From CAYUCY01 sp964443525 (lineage in GTDB: Bacteria > Pseudomonadota > Alphaproteobacteria > Caedimonadales > Caedimonadaceae): 31,475 nt of DNA. The notes beneath the pieces are model-generated. The model saw nothing but the letters and a program-made list of their open reading frames with translations, was not told the DNA's origin and searched no databases. Of this stretch, positions 16,662-25,056 are shown piece after piece. Positions within the stretch are counted from its first letter, which is position 1, and each line of letters starts with the position of its first letter. The stretch covers positions 1-31,475 of the forward strand of contig CAYUCY010000010.1 of the NCBI GenBank assembly GCA_964443525.1, in the 5' to 3' direction. The translations under genes were made by a program, and so were the position numbers.

Positions 16662-16726
16662 GTCATCTCCGCGGAAGCGGGGATCCAGAAGGCTTTTTCC
16701 TAGATTCCCGCTTTCGCGGGAATGAC
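16662..16726. repeat. Palindromic repeat element, copy 2
   Basis: A 65-base element with arms GTCATCTCCGCGGAAGCGGG and CCCGCTTTCGCGGGAATGAC around a short spacer. It is of the same type as copy 1. On the minus strand it translates to the familiar spurious peptide SRESGN...LLDPRFRGDD that appears in many databases as false proteins. Confidence 0.9.
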
Positions 16727-16820
16727 AAAGATTTTTTTCAAGACGTTGCTCTAAAAAATGTGATTTCTCAAAATCCCAAATTGATTGCATTTCAGGGATG
16801 TGCTGGGAGATAATAGAGAG

Positions 16821-17396
16821 ATGAGATATGCTTACGGACTTCATTCATTTTTTGAGGAACCCAAGCCTGAAAGGAGGGCTTGTGATTCTCAAGGCTGCCC
16901 GCATGCGGGAGAGTTTAAAGCCCCCAAGGGTCGCTATCGCTTGCGGGAATACTTCTGGTTTTGTCTTGAGCATGTAAAAACCTATAACGAAAAATGGAAT
17001 TATTACGGAGCCCATGAGAATCCTTATATGGAAGAAAGTCCCGACCGACTCGAGACAAACCTCCGATGGAAACGACCGCCTTGGTTGATGAATCACCTTT
17101 ATGGGATGGCATTTCGCTCCATTGATCTTACGAGAGATCCTTTTCATCTCTTCGGAGCATCTACTCAGGGACAGCGTCCCGAAAAGAAACGTCCCCTTCC
17201 TCCTCGGTCGGAAGAAGCCCAAGCTCTCGATCTCCTTAACCTCACTTGGCCGGTCGAAAAAAGTGCTCTCAAAGTACGCTATATCGAACTCGTCAAGCGT
17301 TACCACCCCGATAAAAACGGCGGCTGTCCCAAATCCGAGAATAAGCTTAAAGAAATCAATAAGGCTTATGAGATCTTGAAGAAACTTCTAACCTAA
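16821..17396 (+). CDS. J-domain (DnaJ-like) protein
   Basis: A 191-residue protein with a C-terminal J domain (about residues 130-190). The HPD signature that activates DnaK sits in VKRYHPDKNGG (residues 162-164). The N-terminal half has a possible metal site, C-x4-C (Cys21, Cys26) and C-x2-H (Cys48, His51), within ACDSQGCPHAGEFKAP and LREYFWFCLEHVKTYNEKW. This arrangement is conserved in a small alphaproteobacterial J-protein family of unknown client. I chose the ATG at 16821; an in-frame TTG 36 bases upstream lacks better support. It is convergent with the SCO1-type gene, with two bases between them. Confidence 0.88.
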   Translation: MRYAYGLHSFFEEPKPERRACDSQGCPHAGEFKAPKGRYRLREYFWFCLEHVKTYNEKWNYYGAHENPYMEESPDRLETNLRWKRPPWLMNHLYGMAFRSIDLTRDPFHLFGASTQGQRPEKKRPLPPRSEEAQALDLLNLTWPVEKSALKVRYIELVKRYHPDKNGGCPKSENKLKEINKAYEILKKLLT

Positions 17397-17398
17397 AA

Positions 17399-18034
17399 TT
17401 ACTTAATCGTTGCCTTTAAGACCCTAACCATTTCTTCAACGGGGGTTGCGTGGTTAAAGTGGGTTACGAAGCGCCCCTGACGATCCATAACGTAAATCAC
17501 GGAGGAGTGGTCCATAAGATAATCCGTCGATGTCCCATCGGGCTCCGCTTTAGCCGCATAAACCTTGTAGGCCTTCTTGGCAGCGGTCACCTGTTCTTTG
17601 GATCCCGTCAGCGCAATCATTTTAGGATGGTAGTTCTTAAGATACCTCTTTAAATGAGACGGGGTATCCCTCTCGGGATCCACGGTTATGAAAAGCGGCT
17701 GAATCTCATCCGCCTGAGCCCCTAAGACATTCAAAGCTTCCGTCATGGAATATAGGCCCGTCGGACAAACATCCGGGCAAAAACTATACCCGAAATAGAC
17801 AAGCATGTATTTCCCTTTAAAATCCACGTCCGTCCTTAGAACGCCGTCTTGATCCACCAAACGGAAAGGGCCCCCGAGCTCGCTTGAGGGAGAGGCAGCT
17901 TGTATTTCCCGAATAACGGCAACAGGTTCATCAAGCTCTGTCAACAGCGTCTGATAGTAAAGAGAACCGATCCAAGCAACGCCTGCAAGCACACTCCCGA
18001 GACTGATTAAAAGGATGAAGACTTTCCGATTCAT
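17399..18034 (-). CDS. SCO1/SenC-family copper protein
   Basis: A 211-residue protein anchored by an N-terminal membrane helix (about residues 4-26) with a periplasmic thioredoxin-like domain. The copper ligands of the family are present: Cys86 and Cys90 in FGYSFCPDVCPTG and His176 in LMDHSSVIYV. The LFITVDPERDTP motif is also typical. SCO proteins deliver copper to the CuA site of cytochrome c oxidase or act as thiol reductases. The ATG follows AAGGA. It is not beside cytochrome oxidase genes here. It and the bufferin operon are the two copper-linked loci of the window. Confidence 0.93.
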   Translation of the reverse strand: MNRKVFILLISLGSVLAGVAWIGSLYYQTLLTELDEPVAVIREIQAASPSSELGGPFRLVDQDGVLRTDVDFKGKYMLVYFGYSFCPDVCPTGLYSMTEALNVLGAQADEIQPLFITVDPERDTPSHLKRYLKNYHPKMIALTGSKEQVTAAKKAYKVYAAKAEPDGTSTDYLMDHSSVIYVMDRQGRFVTHFNHATPVEEMVRVLKATIK

Positions 18035-18166
18035 GGTAACGTTTCCTTCCTAACTTCAAGGAGGTATCCTAGACTTATCAACTTGTTAGATCAATTTTAA
18101 TTTGCTCTCTGTTCAGAAAAGCCGTTCAAGACTATACTGAAAAAAATAAAAATCGACGCGAAACAA

Positions 18167-18859
18167 ATGCCTAGAAAACCGAGTAGGAAAAAAGAACCGG
18201 ATTCCTCTTTTTGGGAGAATATCCGTTCGTACTTTCTATCAGGGCTTTTGATTTCAGCGCCCGTCTTTTTAACGCTCTATATTATATGGACCGTCATCAC
18301 TTGGGCCGACAGCGCAGTGCGCTCCGTCATTCCGGCTCCCTATCATCTTGAGAACCTGATTCCCTTTAACATACCCGGGCTCGGGATTTTAATTGTTTTC
18401 GTGACGCTAACCCTGATCGGCGCGATGACAAGCGGCATCTGGGGTACCTTTTTCTTTAAGCTTGGAGAAAAGCTGTTTCACAAGACCCCGATCGTACGTA
18501 GTATCTATAGTGCTATCAAACAAATCTTCGAAACGTTATTTGCGCAAAACACCAGCGCCTTTCGGGAGGTAGGCCTCATCGAATATCCGCGCGCCGGGGT
18601 CTGGTCTCTTTGCTTTATCACGGGAACGACCCTGGGAGAAGTGCAACAGGATACGGATGACGAAGTCGTCAATGTGTTTGTCCCGACCACCCCGAACCCA
18701 ACCTCGGGATTTCTCCTTTTCGTCCCTCGCAAGCAAATCAAAATCCTGACTATGACCGTTGAAGCAGGACTCAAGATGGTGATCTCAGCAGGCATGGTAA
18801 CTCCCGTTTATAAGGGGACGGACTCAGCTCCTCTCAATCAACTACCTCCTAAGCTATGA
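18167..18859 (+). CDS. DUF502 membrane protein
   Basis: A 230-residue inner-membrane protein of the DUF502 family. Two hydrophobic helices are visible: FLSGLLISAPVFLTLYIIWT (about 23-42) and ILIVFVTLTLIGAMTSG (about 73-89). They are followed by TPIVRSIYSAIKQIFETL and a soluble domain with VWSLCFITGTTLGE and VFVPTTPNPTSGFLLFVPR, which are the family's hallmarks. Its biochemical role is not established. The stop codon overlaps the start of the TrkH gene by four bases (ATGA), so the two are translationally coupled. The start has only a weak ribosome site. Confidence 0.9.
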   Translation: MPRKPSRKKEPDSSFWENIRSYFLSGLLISAPVFLTLYIIWTVITWADSAVRSVIPAPYHLENLIPFNIPGLGILIVFVTLTLIGAMTSGIWGTFFFKLGEKLFHKTPIVRSIYSAIKQIFETLFAQNTSAFREVGLIEYPRAGVWSLCFITGTTLGEVQQDTDDEVVNVFVPTTPNPTSGFLLFVPRKQIKILTMTVEAGLKMVISAGMVTPVYKGTDSAPLNQLPPKL

Positions 18860-20307
18860 AAATATCTTATCAGCCTATTCTCTTTACCATCGGCATTCTT
18901 CTATCGGCCTTATCCGTCTTTATGATTTTACCTGCCCTTGCCGATTTTTTTAATTCGGATCCCGATTGGGAGGCTTTTGCCCTCTCCAGCGGCATTACAG
19001 CTTTTTGCGGAATTCTTCTTTCCCTTGCTTTCAGGCCTCAGGCACCTCATAAGCTCAATGTCCGTGACACTTTTCTTCTCACTTCCAGCAGTTGGCTATC
19101 CGTTTCTTTTTTTGCTTCCCTCCCTTTCATTTTCTCAAGAACGACGAATTCGAATACGGATTCTCTTTTTGAAACCATTTCTGGGCTCACCACAACGGGA
19201 GCAACCGTCATCACAGGGCTTGATTATTTATCCTTGGGTGTTCTTTTATGGCGCGCCCTTCTTCAATGGCTGGGGGGTATTGGCATCGTCGTGATGGCTC
19301 TAACCATCATGCCGATTTTAAGGATCGGCGGCATGCATCTCTTCAGGTCCGAATTCTCCGATCGATCTGAAAAGATTTTGCCCCGAGTCTCGCAAATTGC
19401 CTCCGCTATCTTCGGCACTTATCTTTTCTTCACCCTTGCCTGCACTATTTTGCTCTGGCTTGCGGGCATGACCTTCTTTGATGCTATCTGCCATGCAATG
19501 AGCACCATTGCAACGGGGGGATTTTCGACCCATGACGCGTCGGTTGGTTTTTATAACAGCCCGATGATCGAGCTCATTATGGTCATTTTTATGATTATCG
19601 GCGGGACGACCCTCATGCTTTACATTCGGCTTTTTCAAGGAGATGCGAAAACCCTTTTCAAAGACAGTCAGGTCCGTACTTTTATTGCGGTCATTTTCCT
19701 GTCAACTTTCGCAGGAGCTCTTTGGCAATGGCATGAAGGCGCCTCATTTTTACAAGCCCTCCGTGAAACTCTTTTTAATGCAACATCGATTTTGACAACA
19801 AGCGGATTTGCTTCGACGGATTTTAATCTCTGGGGGACATTTAGCATGATGATTCTCTTTATCTTGATGTTAGTCGGAGGATGCACCGGTTCTACTGCCG
19901 GAGGAATCAAGATTTTCCGGTATCAGGTTCTCTTCAGCACGGCCGCCACTCACATGCAACAAATGCGCCACCCCCATGGTATTTTTCTTCCCCGTTATAA
20001 CGGCAAACCCATCCCCGACGGAATCTTTGCCTCGGTTTTTACACTCATCGCTCTTTACGTTTTTTGCTTTGGACTGTTAAGTTTAGGGCTTGCCTTTTAT
20101 GATCTTGATCTTATTACTTGCCTGAGCGGCGCCGCCACTGCTCTTGGAAACGTAGGGCCCGGCTTGGGGCCGATCATCGGGCCTGCCGGAAACTTCGCTC
20201 CCCTCCCGGACGGGGCCAAATGGATGCTAATGGTCGGCATGCTTTTGGGGCGCCTTGAATATGTCACAATTCTAATTCTGTTCAGTCCTCGCTTTTGGCG
20301 CGATTAG
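18856..20307 (+). CDS. TrkH-family potassium uptake protein
   Basis: A 483-residue membrane protein with four repeated membrane-pore-membrane units. The selectivity-filter loops are visible in order: SGLTTTGATV, MSTIATGGFSTHD, TSILTTSGFASTDF and ATALGNVGPGLG. The GGCTGSTAGGIKIFRY segment between pore regions 3 and 4 is also characteristic. TrkH moves potassium, gated by the cytoplasmic NAD-binding protein TrkA, which is not in this window. The length is that of E. coli TrkH (483). It overlaps the DUF502 gene, an unusual partner whose relevance is unknown. Confidence 0.95.
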   Translation: MKISYQPILFTIGILLSALSVFMILPALADFFNSDPDWEAFALSSGITAFCGILLSLAFRPQAPHKLNVRDTFLLTSSSWLSVSFFASLPFIFSRTTNSNTDSLFETISGLTTTGATVITGLDYLSLGVLLWRALLQWLGGIGIVVMALTIMPILRIGGMHLFRSEFSDRSEKILPRVSQIASAIFGTYLFFTLACTILLWLAGMTFFDAICHAMSTIATGGFSTHDASVGFYNSPMIELIMVIFMIIGGTTLMLYIRLFQGDAKTLFKDSQVRTFIAVIFLSTFAGALWQWHEGASFLQALRETLFNATSILTTSGFASTDFNLWGTFSMMILFILMLVGGCTGSTAGGIKIFRYQVLFSTAATHMQQMRHPHGIFLPRYNGKPIPDGIFASVFTLIALYVFCFGLLSLGLAFYDLDLITCLSGAATALGNVGPGLGPIIGPAGNFAPLPDGAKWMLMVGMLLGRLEYVTILILFSPRFWRD

Positions 20308-20428
20308 GATACACCATTCGTCTTTCAAATATTTTTTTAGAAATTTTAAAGAAAAAATTTGACATCTCACCCTAAAATAGATTTTAAGTGAGTAGAATTA
20401 TTTTTTAAGAAGAAACATTCACTCCGTA

Positions 20429-21742
20429 ATGTCATTTGATCAATTAGGTCTTTCCGAAAAAACCCTTAAGGCTATTGCAGACGTCGGTTATACGACACCG
20501 ACCCCCATCCAAGCCCGGGTCATCCCGGCCGTCCTTCAGGGACGGGACGTTTTCGGGTGTGCTCAAACGGGAACGGGAAAAACTGCCTCCTATACCCTCC
20601 CTCTTCTCGAATCCCTTGCTAAGGGGCGCAGACGCGCACGAATGCCTCGAGTTATTATTTTGACACCCACCCGAGAACTCGCCATTCAGGTAGAAGAAAG
20701 TTTTCAAGACTATGGTAAGTATTTTAATTTTACCTATGCTCGCATTATCGGAGGGGAATCTATTTACGAACAAGAACGGGCTTTGAAAAAGGGTGTGGAC
20801 GTCCTCATTGCCACACCCGGGCGGCTTCTAGATCATTTCGAACGCCAAACCCTTCTTCTCAACGCGGTGGAATGCCTCGTGATCGATGAGGCCGATAGAA
20901 TGCTTGACATGGGGTTTATTCCCGATGTTGAGCGCATTATTAGCCTCGTACCTCGCAAGCGGCAAACACTCATGTTCTCGGCGACCGTTCCTGATGAGGT
21001 TCGAAAGCTCTCCAAAATTTATCTCTTGAGCCCGCTGGAAGTCACGATCGAGGCGGATACGAAAACGGCCTCAACGGTTCAGCAGTTTAAATTGCTTGTG
21101 ACCGGTAAAGAGAAGCGTCAGGCCCTCCGCCATGCCCTTGAGAAACTTGCCGTCAAACAAGCGATTATCTTTTGCAACCGCAAGAAAGATATTTCTACAC
21201 TCGTAAGCTCTTTGAAGCGTCATGGGTATAATGCTGCAGCTATTCACGGTGATCTTACTCAAAGTAAGCGGAATGAAGTCTTGGAAGCCTTTAAGAAAGA
21301 AGAAGTTTCTCTTCTAATTGCAAGCGATGTGGCTGCACGCGGAATCGACGTCGAAGGTCTTCCTTACGTCTTTAACTTTGATGTACCGACAAATCCCGAG
21401 GAGTACGTTCACCGTATCGGTCGGACGGGGCGTGCGGGGAAGGAAGGACTAGCTCTTTCTCTCGTGGGAGAGGAGGATCTCTTCCCTCTGCAAAACGTTG
21501 AAAAAATTATCGGTAAGGAAATCCCTCCTTTTGAGACAGATGTTTCTTTTAAAAAGCCCCTGTCCAAAAAAGAAACCCGAGACGTGGAGCGGGATCGACA
21601 ACACTTCGACAAAAAAATTTCGCCCCATCAAGCAGAGTCCTCTTCTCGGAGAAAACCTGTCCGCGAACCCCAAAAACCGGTTATCGGATTTGGTGATGAA
21701 TTGCCTGCCTTTATGAGAATTATTCCCCCGATCAGCCTTTAA
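20429..21742 (+). CDS. rhlE: DEAD-box ATP-dependent RNA helicase, RhlE type
   Basis: A 437-residue helicase with the full motif set: Q motif (FDQLGLSEKTLKAI, then TTPTPIQ), Walker A AQTGTGKT (45-52), PTRELAIQ, TPGRLLDH, DEAD (153-156), SAT (184-186), and in the second domain IIFCNRKKDI, AIHGDLTQSKR, ASDVAARGIDV and HRIGRTGRAG. A charged C-terminal tail follows. It remodels structured RNA, probably in ribosome assembly or mRNA decay. The RhlE subgroup is inferred from overall resemblance; DeaD-like alternatives are possible. A TTGACA lies at 20359-20364, but no good -10 box sits at the right distance. Confidence 0.92.
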   Translation: MSFDQLGLSEKTLKAIADVGYTTPTPIQARVIPAVLQGRDVFGCAQTGTGKTASYTLPLLESLAKGRRRARMPRVIILTPTRELAIQVEESFQDYGKYFNFTYARIIGGESIYEQERALKKGVDVLIATPGRLLDHFERQTLLLNAVECLVIDEADRMLDMGFIPDVERIISLVPRKRQTLMFSATVPDEVRKLSKIYLLSPLEVTIEADTKTASTVQQFKLLVTGKEKRQALRHALEKLAVKQAIIFCNRKKDISTLVSSLKRHGYNAAAIHGDLTQSKRNEVLEAFKKEEVSLLIASDVAARGIDVEGLPYVFNFDVPTNPEEYVHRIGRTGRAGKEGLALSLVGEEDLFPLQNVEKIIGKEIPPFETDVSFKKPLSKKETRDVERDRQHFDKKISPHQAESSSRRKPVREPQKPVIGFGDELPAFMRIIPPISL

Positions 21743-21897
21743 TACGCTATTTTTATTGAAGACAGTTATTTAAAACAAAAAAAATCGTACAATTCTTTCA
21801 TCATCACCTCTGTGACGCTATTTGGATGTGGGCTTATCTTATAATGAAGCGGTGCGCTCTCTTGAGTCTACAGGACGCTTGCTTTAAAAAAACAAAT

Positions 21898-22422
21898 CTA
21901 GGGATTCAAACCTCTTACCCGCTCTTCTTCAATACGAGCCAGCCTTTTGCGTTCGAGGATCTTGACCTTTAAATAGGGGTCTTCTTCTTCCTCGTCGTCT
22001 TCTTCGTCATCGGAACCCTCATCATCTTCCTCATCTCCGCTTCCGTCGTCGGTTGATCCATCGGAATTAACCCGGACAACAATCATTTTAGCTTTCTTAC
22101 TTTTGAAGCTGCCAGATGAGCTCGTGGGACCTGATCCATAAGGAAGTCCTTTATAAGAAGCATTCAGAGAGGCTTTTTTTGTAACAAAAGGAAGAAGAGG
22201 ACGAAGAGGTTCCTTAGGTTGGGTTTTTAAGGCTTTTATTTCCTGATGTGCCGCAGCACCGTGCATTTTGAAGACGTGAGAAGAAGTTTCCGGCGCCTTC
22301 ACTTTTCCTCGAATGGTATCGTCCAGTAGAGTCTCACCGTGCTTAGCTGTCAAGGGAATGTTGCATAGAAGAGCTCCTGCCAGTAAGAGAAAACCCCATA
22401 CTTTTTGAAATCCGGTCTTCAA
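21898..22422 (-). CDS. Exported acidic low-complexity protein
   Basis: A 174-residue protein that I do not recognise. It has a signal peptide (MKTGFQKVWGFLLLAGALLC, cleavage near residue 26, LTA), a middle region rich in Lys, Pro and Ser, and an Asp/Glu tract at about residues 122-148 made of repeated DDEEDDE-like units, then a basic end (LERKRLARIEEERVRGLNP). The start is TTG, with GGGGG eight bases upstream; no other start would keep the signal peptide. The acidic tract could bind calcium or basic proteins, but that is speculation. No operon partner: both neighbours are on the other strand. Confidence 0.6.
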   Translation of the reverse strand: MKTGFQKVWGFLLLAGALLCNIPLTAKHGETLLDDTIRGKVKAPETSSHVFKMHGAAAHQEIKALKTQPKEPLRPLLPFVTKKASLNASYKGLPYGSGPTSSSGSFKSKKAKMIVVRVNSDGSTDDGSGDEEDDEGSDDEEDDEEEEDPYLKVKILERKRLARIEEERVRGLNP

Positions 22423-22628
22423 TTCTTTAACCCCCTTTATTATTTTAAGGTCTTGATTTTGGGCTCCACACCGTCACCGCTTTATTCTTTTCTGTATTCA
22501 ACTGAATATTACAACGAATTCAAAAAGACTCAAGGTTTAAAAAATTCGTGTTTTTTTTGACATGATCGGTTATGATTCTTTTGTTTTTCATTTTCCTGCT
22601 ACCCTCGGGAAAATCACAGGATGGAATA

Positions 22629-23591
22629 ATGATGGCTTTCTCCTCCCCTCTTCAGACACATTGGCAAGGCGCACTTTGGAAAGTTTTGGCTTGTGCCTTT
22701 TTTGCTTGTACCAATTCCGTGGTTCGTTATGTGTCGGGTGGGGCAGGCGGCCTTGAAAATCCGCTCTCTTCTTACGAAATTACATTTCTTCAAAATGCTT
22801 TTGCTTGCCTCTTTTTTGCGCCCTATATCCTCAAAGGCTCCCTTGAAAGGCTTAAAACATCCTACCTCTCGCTTCACATGTTAAGGGTCTTAACAGCCGT
22901 CCTCGGTGTTATTTTTTGGTATTTGTCGCTCGCCTCTTCCATTACGGTTGCGGAAGCGGTTGCCCTCGGGTTCACGGGCCCTCTTTTCACGATCTTAGGC
23001 GCGAAACTTTATCTTCACGAAAGAATCGGCCCTTATCGAGGCCTCGGGATTCTCATCGGCTTTATCGGAGCTTTCATTATTATGCGTCCCGATCAGATTC
23101 TTTTCGGAAAGGATTTAGCAGAAACATACGGCTGGGCAACCCTGTTTCCCCTTCTCTCGGCAGCCTCTATTGCAATTTGCAAGCTCTTTAGCAGGAAGCT
23201 CTCAAGGTACAGAGAATCCCCCGAAAAGCTTACCATCTACCTGATTTTTTTCATGGTCCCCGCCTCTGCCTTCTTCCTTCCAGGACACTGGACATGGCCG
23301 AGTGGCGAGCAATGGAGCTACTGTTTTCTCTTAGGATTCCTTGCGGCAGGGGCTCACTATTCAACGGCGAAGGCATATTCTCTAGCGGATGTGACCTTCC
23401 TTACACCCTTCGGTTTTTCTCGTCTTATCTTGAGTGCCCTTTTCGCCTATCTTCTTTTCAGTGAGATGCCAAAATCTTCAGGTCTCTGGGTCGGGGCGTG
23501 CATCATGATGATCGCGACATGGCTGCTCGCCCTTGAAGACAAACGTCAGAGACGCCTTATGACCCTTGAAGCAAAGGCCACAGCTGTATGA
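22629..23591 (+). CDS. EamA/DMT-family transporter
   Basis: A 320-residue protein with about ten hydrophobic helices and two EamA repeats (starting near residues 15 and 165). Typical stretches are SLASSITVAEAVALGFTGPL and LFTILGAKLYLHERIG in repeat 1 and the matching YSLADVTFLTPFGFSRLILS in repeat 2. The start is the first of two adjacent ATGs, after CAGGATGG; the longer frame from 22572 has no ribosome site. Its stop overlaps the ubiA start (ATGA), so they are co-translated. Substrate unknown. It is distinct from the first transporter at 121, with little obvious sequence identity. Confidence 0.88.
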   Translation: MMAFSSPLQTHWQGALWKVLACAFFACTNSVVRYVSGGAGGLENPLSSYEITFLQNAFACLFFAPYILKGSLERLKTSYLSLHMLRVLTAVLGVIFWYLSLASSITVAEAVALGFTGPLFTILGAKLYLHERIGPYRGLGILIGFIGAFIIMRPDQILFGKDLAETYGWATLFPLLSAASIAICKLFSRKLSRYRESPEKLTIYLIFFMVPASAFFLPGHWTWPSGEQWSYCFLLGFLAAGAHYSTAKAYSLADVTFLTPFGFSRLILSALFAYLLFSEMPKSSGLWVGACIMMIATWLLALEDKRQRRLMTLEAKATAV

Positions 23592-24481
23592 CAGGGCATA
23601 CGGACATCCGGAAAAGCCACTGGATCTACGACCTTATGCCTGCCTCTCTTCACCCTTATCTCTTAATGATGCGCATTGATCGTCCAACCGGTGTATGGCT
23701 TCTCTGTCTGCCCTGTTTTTGGGGACTTGCTCTTGCCAAGCCCTCCTCCTTTCCCTGGCGTGAAAGTCTTTTATTTCTGACAGGTGCTTTTCTCATGAGA
23801 TCCGCAGGCTGCATCTATAACGATATCGCCGATCGGAAGATCGATCAAAAGATAGAGCGCACGGCCCTCCGCCCGCTCGCCTCAGGCACCCTTAACCTCC
23901 TCCAAGTATCCTTCATGCTCCTCCTTCTCTTAGGGCTTTCGTTTCTTGTTCTCCTACAGTTTAATTCGGTGACGATCATGACAGGCATTCTCTCGGTCAT
24001 TCTCATTACTTTATATCCTTGGATGAAACGCATTACTTATTGGCCTCAGCTCTTCCTAGGCCTCGCTTTTAATTGGGGAGTTCTTTTAGGATGGGTGGCC
24101 TTACAAGGAGAATTAACGCTGGCTCCTCTTATCCTTTACGGTGCAGGGATTTTCTGGACGCTCGGATATGACACTTTTTATGCATTTCAGGATCGGGAAG
24201 ATGACTTAAGAATCGGCGTTAAATCAACGGCCCTGCGCTTTCAGAACGCGCCTCGACTTTTTCTGACCTGTATGTACGCGGGACTCCACGGATGTTTATT
24301 CCTTCTGGGTTTTTTGCAGGATTCATCCTTCCCATACTTCGGGGCCGTTGCCCTTCTCTCAGGTCCTCTTTACGGCCAAGTCATTCTCTTTGACTCAAAC
24401 AACAAGCAACAAGCCCTCAAGCTCTTCCGCTTTAACGGATGGATCGGTGTCCTGGTTTTAGGATGCCTGCTCTTGGTTTAA
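23588..24481 (+). CDS. ubiA: 4-hydroxybenzoate polyprenyltransferase UbiA
   Basis: A 297-residue membrane prenyltransferase that attaches the isoprenoid tail to 4-hydroxybenzoate in ubiquinone synthesis. Both metal-binding aspartate motifs are present: NDIADRKIDQKIERT (Asn78, Asp82, Asp86) and AFQDREDDLRIGVKSTA (Asp202 to Asp206). The N-terminal RIDRPTGVWLLCLPCFWGL is the family signature. About eight to nine helices are visible, and the size is standard. It overlaps the upstream transporter by four bases and the convergent rimM by four bases at the stop codons (TTAA). Confidence 0.95.
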   Translation: MTGHTDIRKSHWIYDLMPASLHPYLLMMRIDRPTGVWLLCLPCFWGLALAKPSSFPWRESLLFLTGAFLMRSAGCIYNDIADRKIDQKIERTALRPLASGTLNLLQVSFMLLLLLGLSFLVLLQFNSVTIMTGILSVILITLYPWMKRITYWPQLFLGLAFNWGVLLGWVALQGELTLAPLILYGAGIFWTLGYDTFYAFQDREDDLRIGVKSTALRFQNAPRLFLTCMYAGLHGCLFLLGFLQDSSFPYFGAVALLSGPLYGQVILFDSNNKQQALKLFRFNGWIGVLVLGCLLLV

Positions 24482-25005
24482 GACGTGCACACGGACTGCC
24501 ACAAGTCTTGGTCAATAACGAGAATCCCTTCCCGAAGACGCACCTCGGGAACGGCTTCTTTCGTAAATGGAAAAAAGAAAGTCTCTTTCTCTTTGAGTTG
24601 AATTTCAAGAACGTCGTTTGCACCGAAGTTATGGATTGCTTTGATTCTTCCGATTTCCTCTCCCGAAGATAAAGCCACTCGAAGGTCAAAAAGGTCCTGA
24701 TGATAATATTCCCCTTCTCCGACCGGAGGAAGGGAGGTTCTCGGGACATAAAAACCGACCCCCTTTAAGGACTCAGCGGATGTCCTGTCAGTCACGCCTT
24801 CCAGGCACATATAAAGTAAATCGTCCTTGCAAGGCTTTACGGTCGTCAGGGTGAATCGGGTCTTCCCATCTTGAGAAAAGAGGTGCGGGTAGTTCTTGAG
24901 GGCCATCGGATCTGAGAAAAAGCTCCGCACTTTGATCCCCCCTCGAATGCCGTGGGGGCTGATACATTTTGCAGCAAGAACCAGTGAAGAATTTTGATGT
25001 GTCAT
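24478..25005 (-). CDS. rimM: Ribosome maturation factor RimM
   Basis: A 175-residue 16S rRNA-processing factor that binds ribosomal protein S19 in the assembling 30S head. The N-terminal domain shows LAAKCISPHGIRGGIKVRSF (residues 10-29) and the second, PRC-barrel domain begins near GEYYHQDLFDLRVALSSGEE and continues with GRIKAIHNFGANDVLEI. The length fits. It follows rpsP in the usual ffh-rpsP-rimM order, but the usual next gene trmD is absent: ubiA lies there in the opposite orientation. Confidence 0.95.
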   Translation of the reverse strand: MTHQNSSLVLAAKCISPHGIRGGIKVRSFFSDPMALKNYPHLFSQDGKTRFTLTTVKPCKDDLLYMCLEGVTDRTSAESLKGVGFYVPRTSLPPVGEGEYYHQDLFDLRVALSSGEEIGRIKAIHNFGANDVLEIQLKEKETFFFPFTKEAVPEVRLREGILVIDQDLWQSVCTS

Positions 25006-25015
25006 TTTGAAGGAT

Positions 25016-25045
25016 AAAGAAGGGGGCCGTAAGCCCCCCTTCTTT
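25016..25045 (-). promoter_or_regulatory. Strong hairpin between rpsP and rimM
   Basis: An 11-pair perfect stem AAAGAAGGGGG / CCCCCTTCTTT with an eight-base loop lies between the rpsP stop and the rimM start. On the minus strand it is followed by ATCC rather than a T run, so it may be a weak terminator, attenuator or RNA-processing site that lowers rimM relative to rpsP. Confidence 0.6.
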
Positions 25046-25056
25046 GAATAGGATAT

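Noticed and set aside
16614..16844. A 76-codon minus-strand frame containing the peptide pattern SRESGN...DPRFRGDD
   Set aside because: This is the well-known spurious translation of the palindromic repeat, not a protein.
22557..22585. TTGACA before the second EamA gene as a promoter
   Set aside because: The hexamer at 17 bases spacing (TTTGTT) is a poor -10 box, so support is too weak to list.
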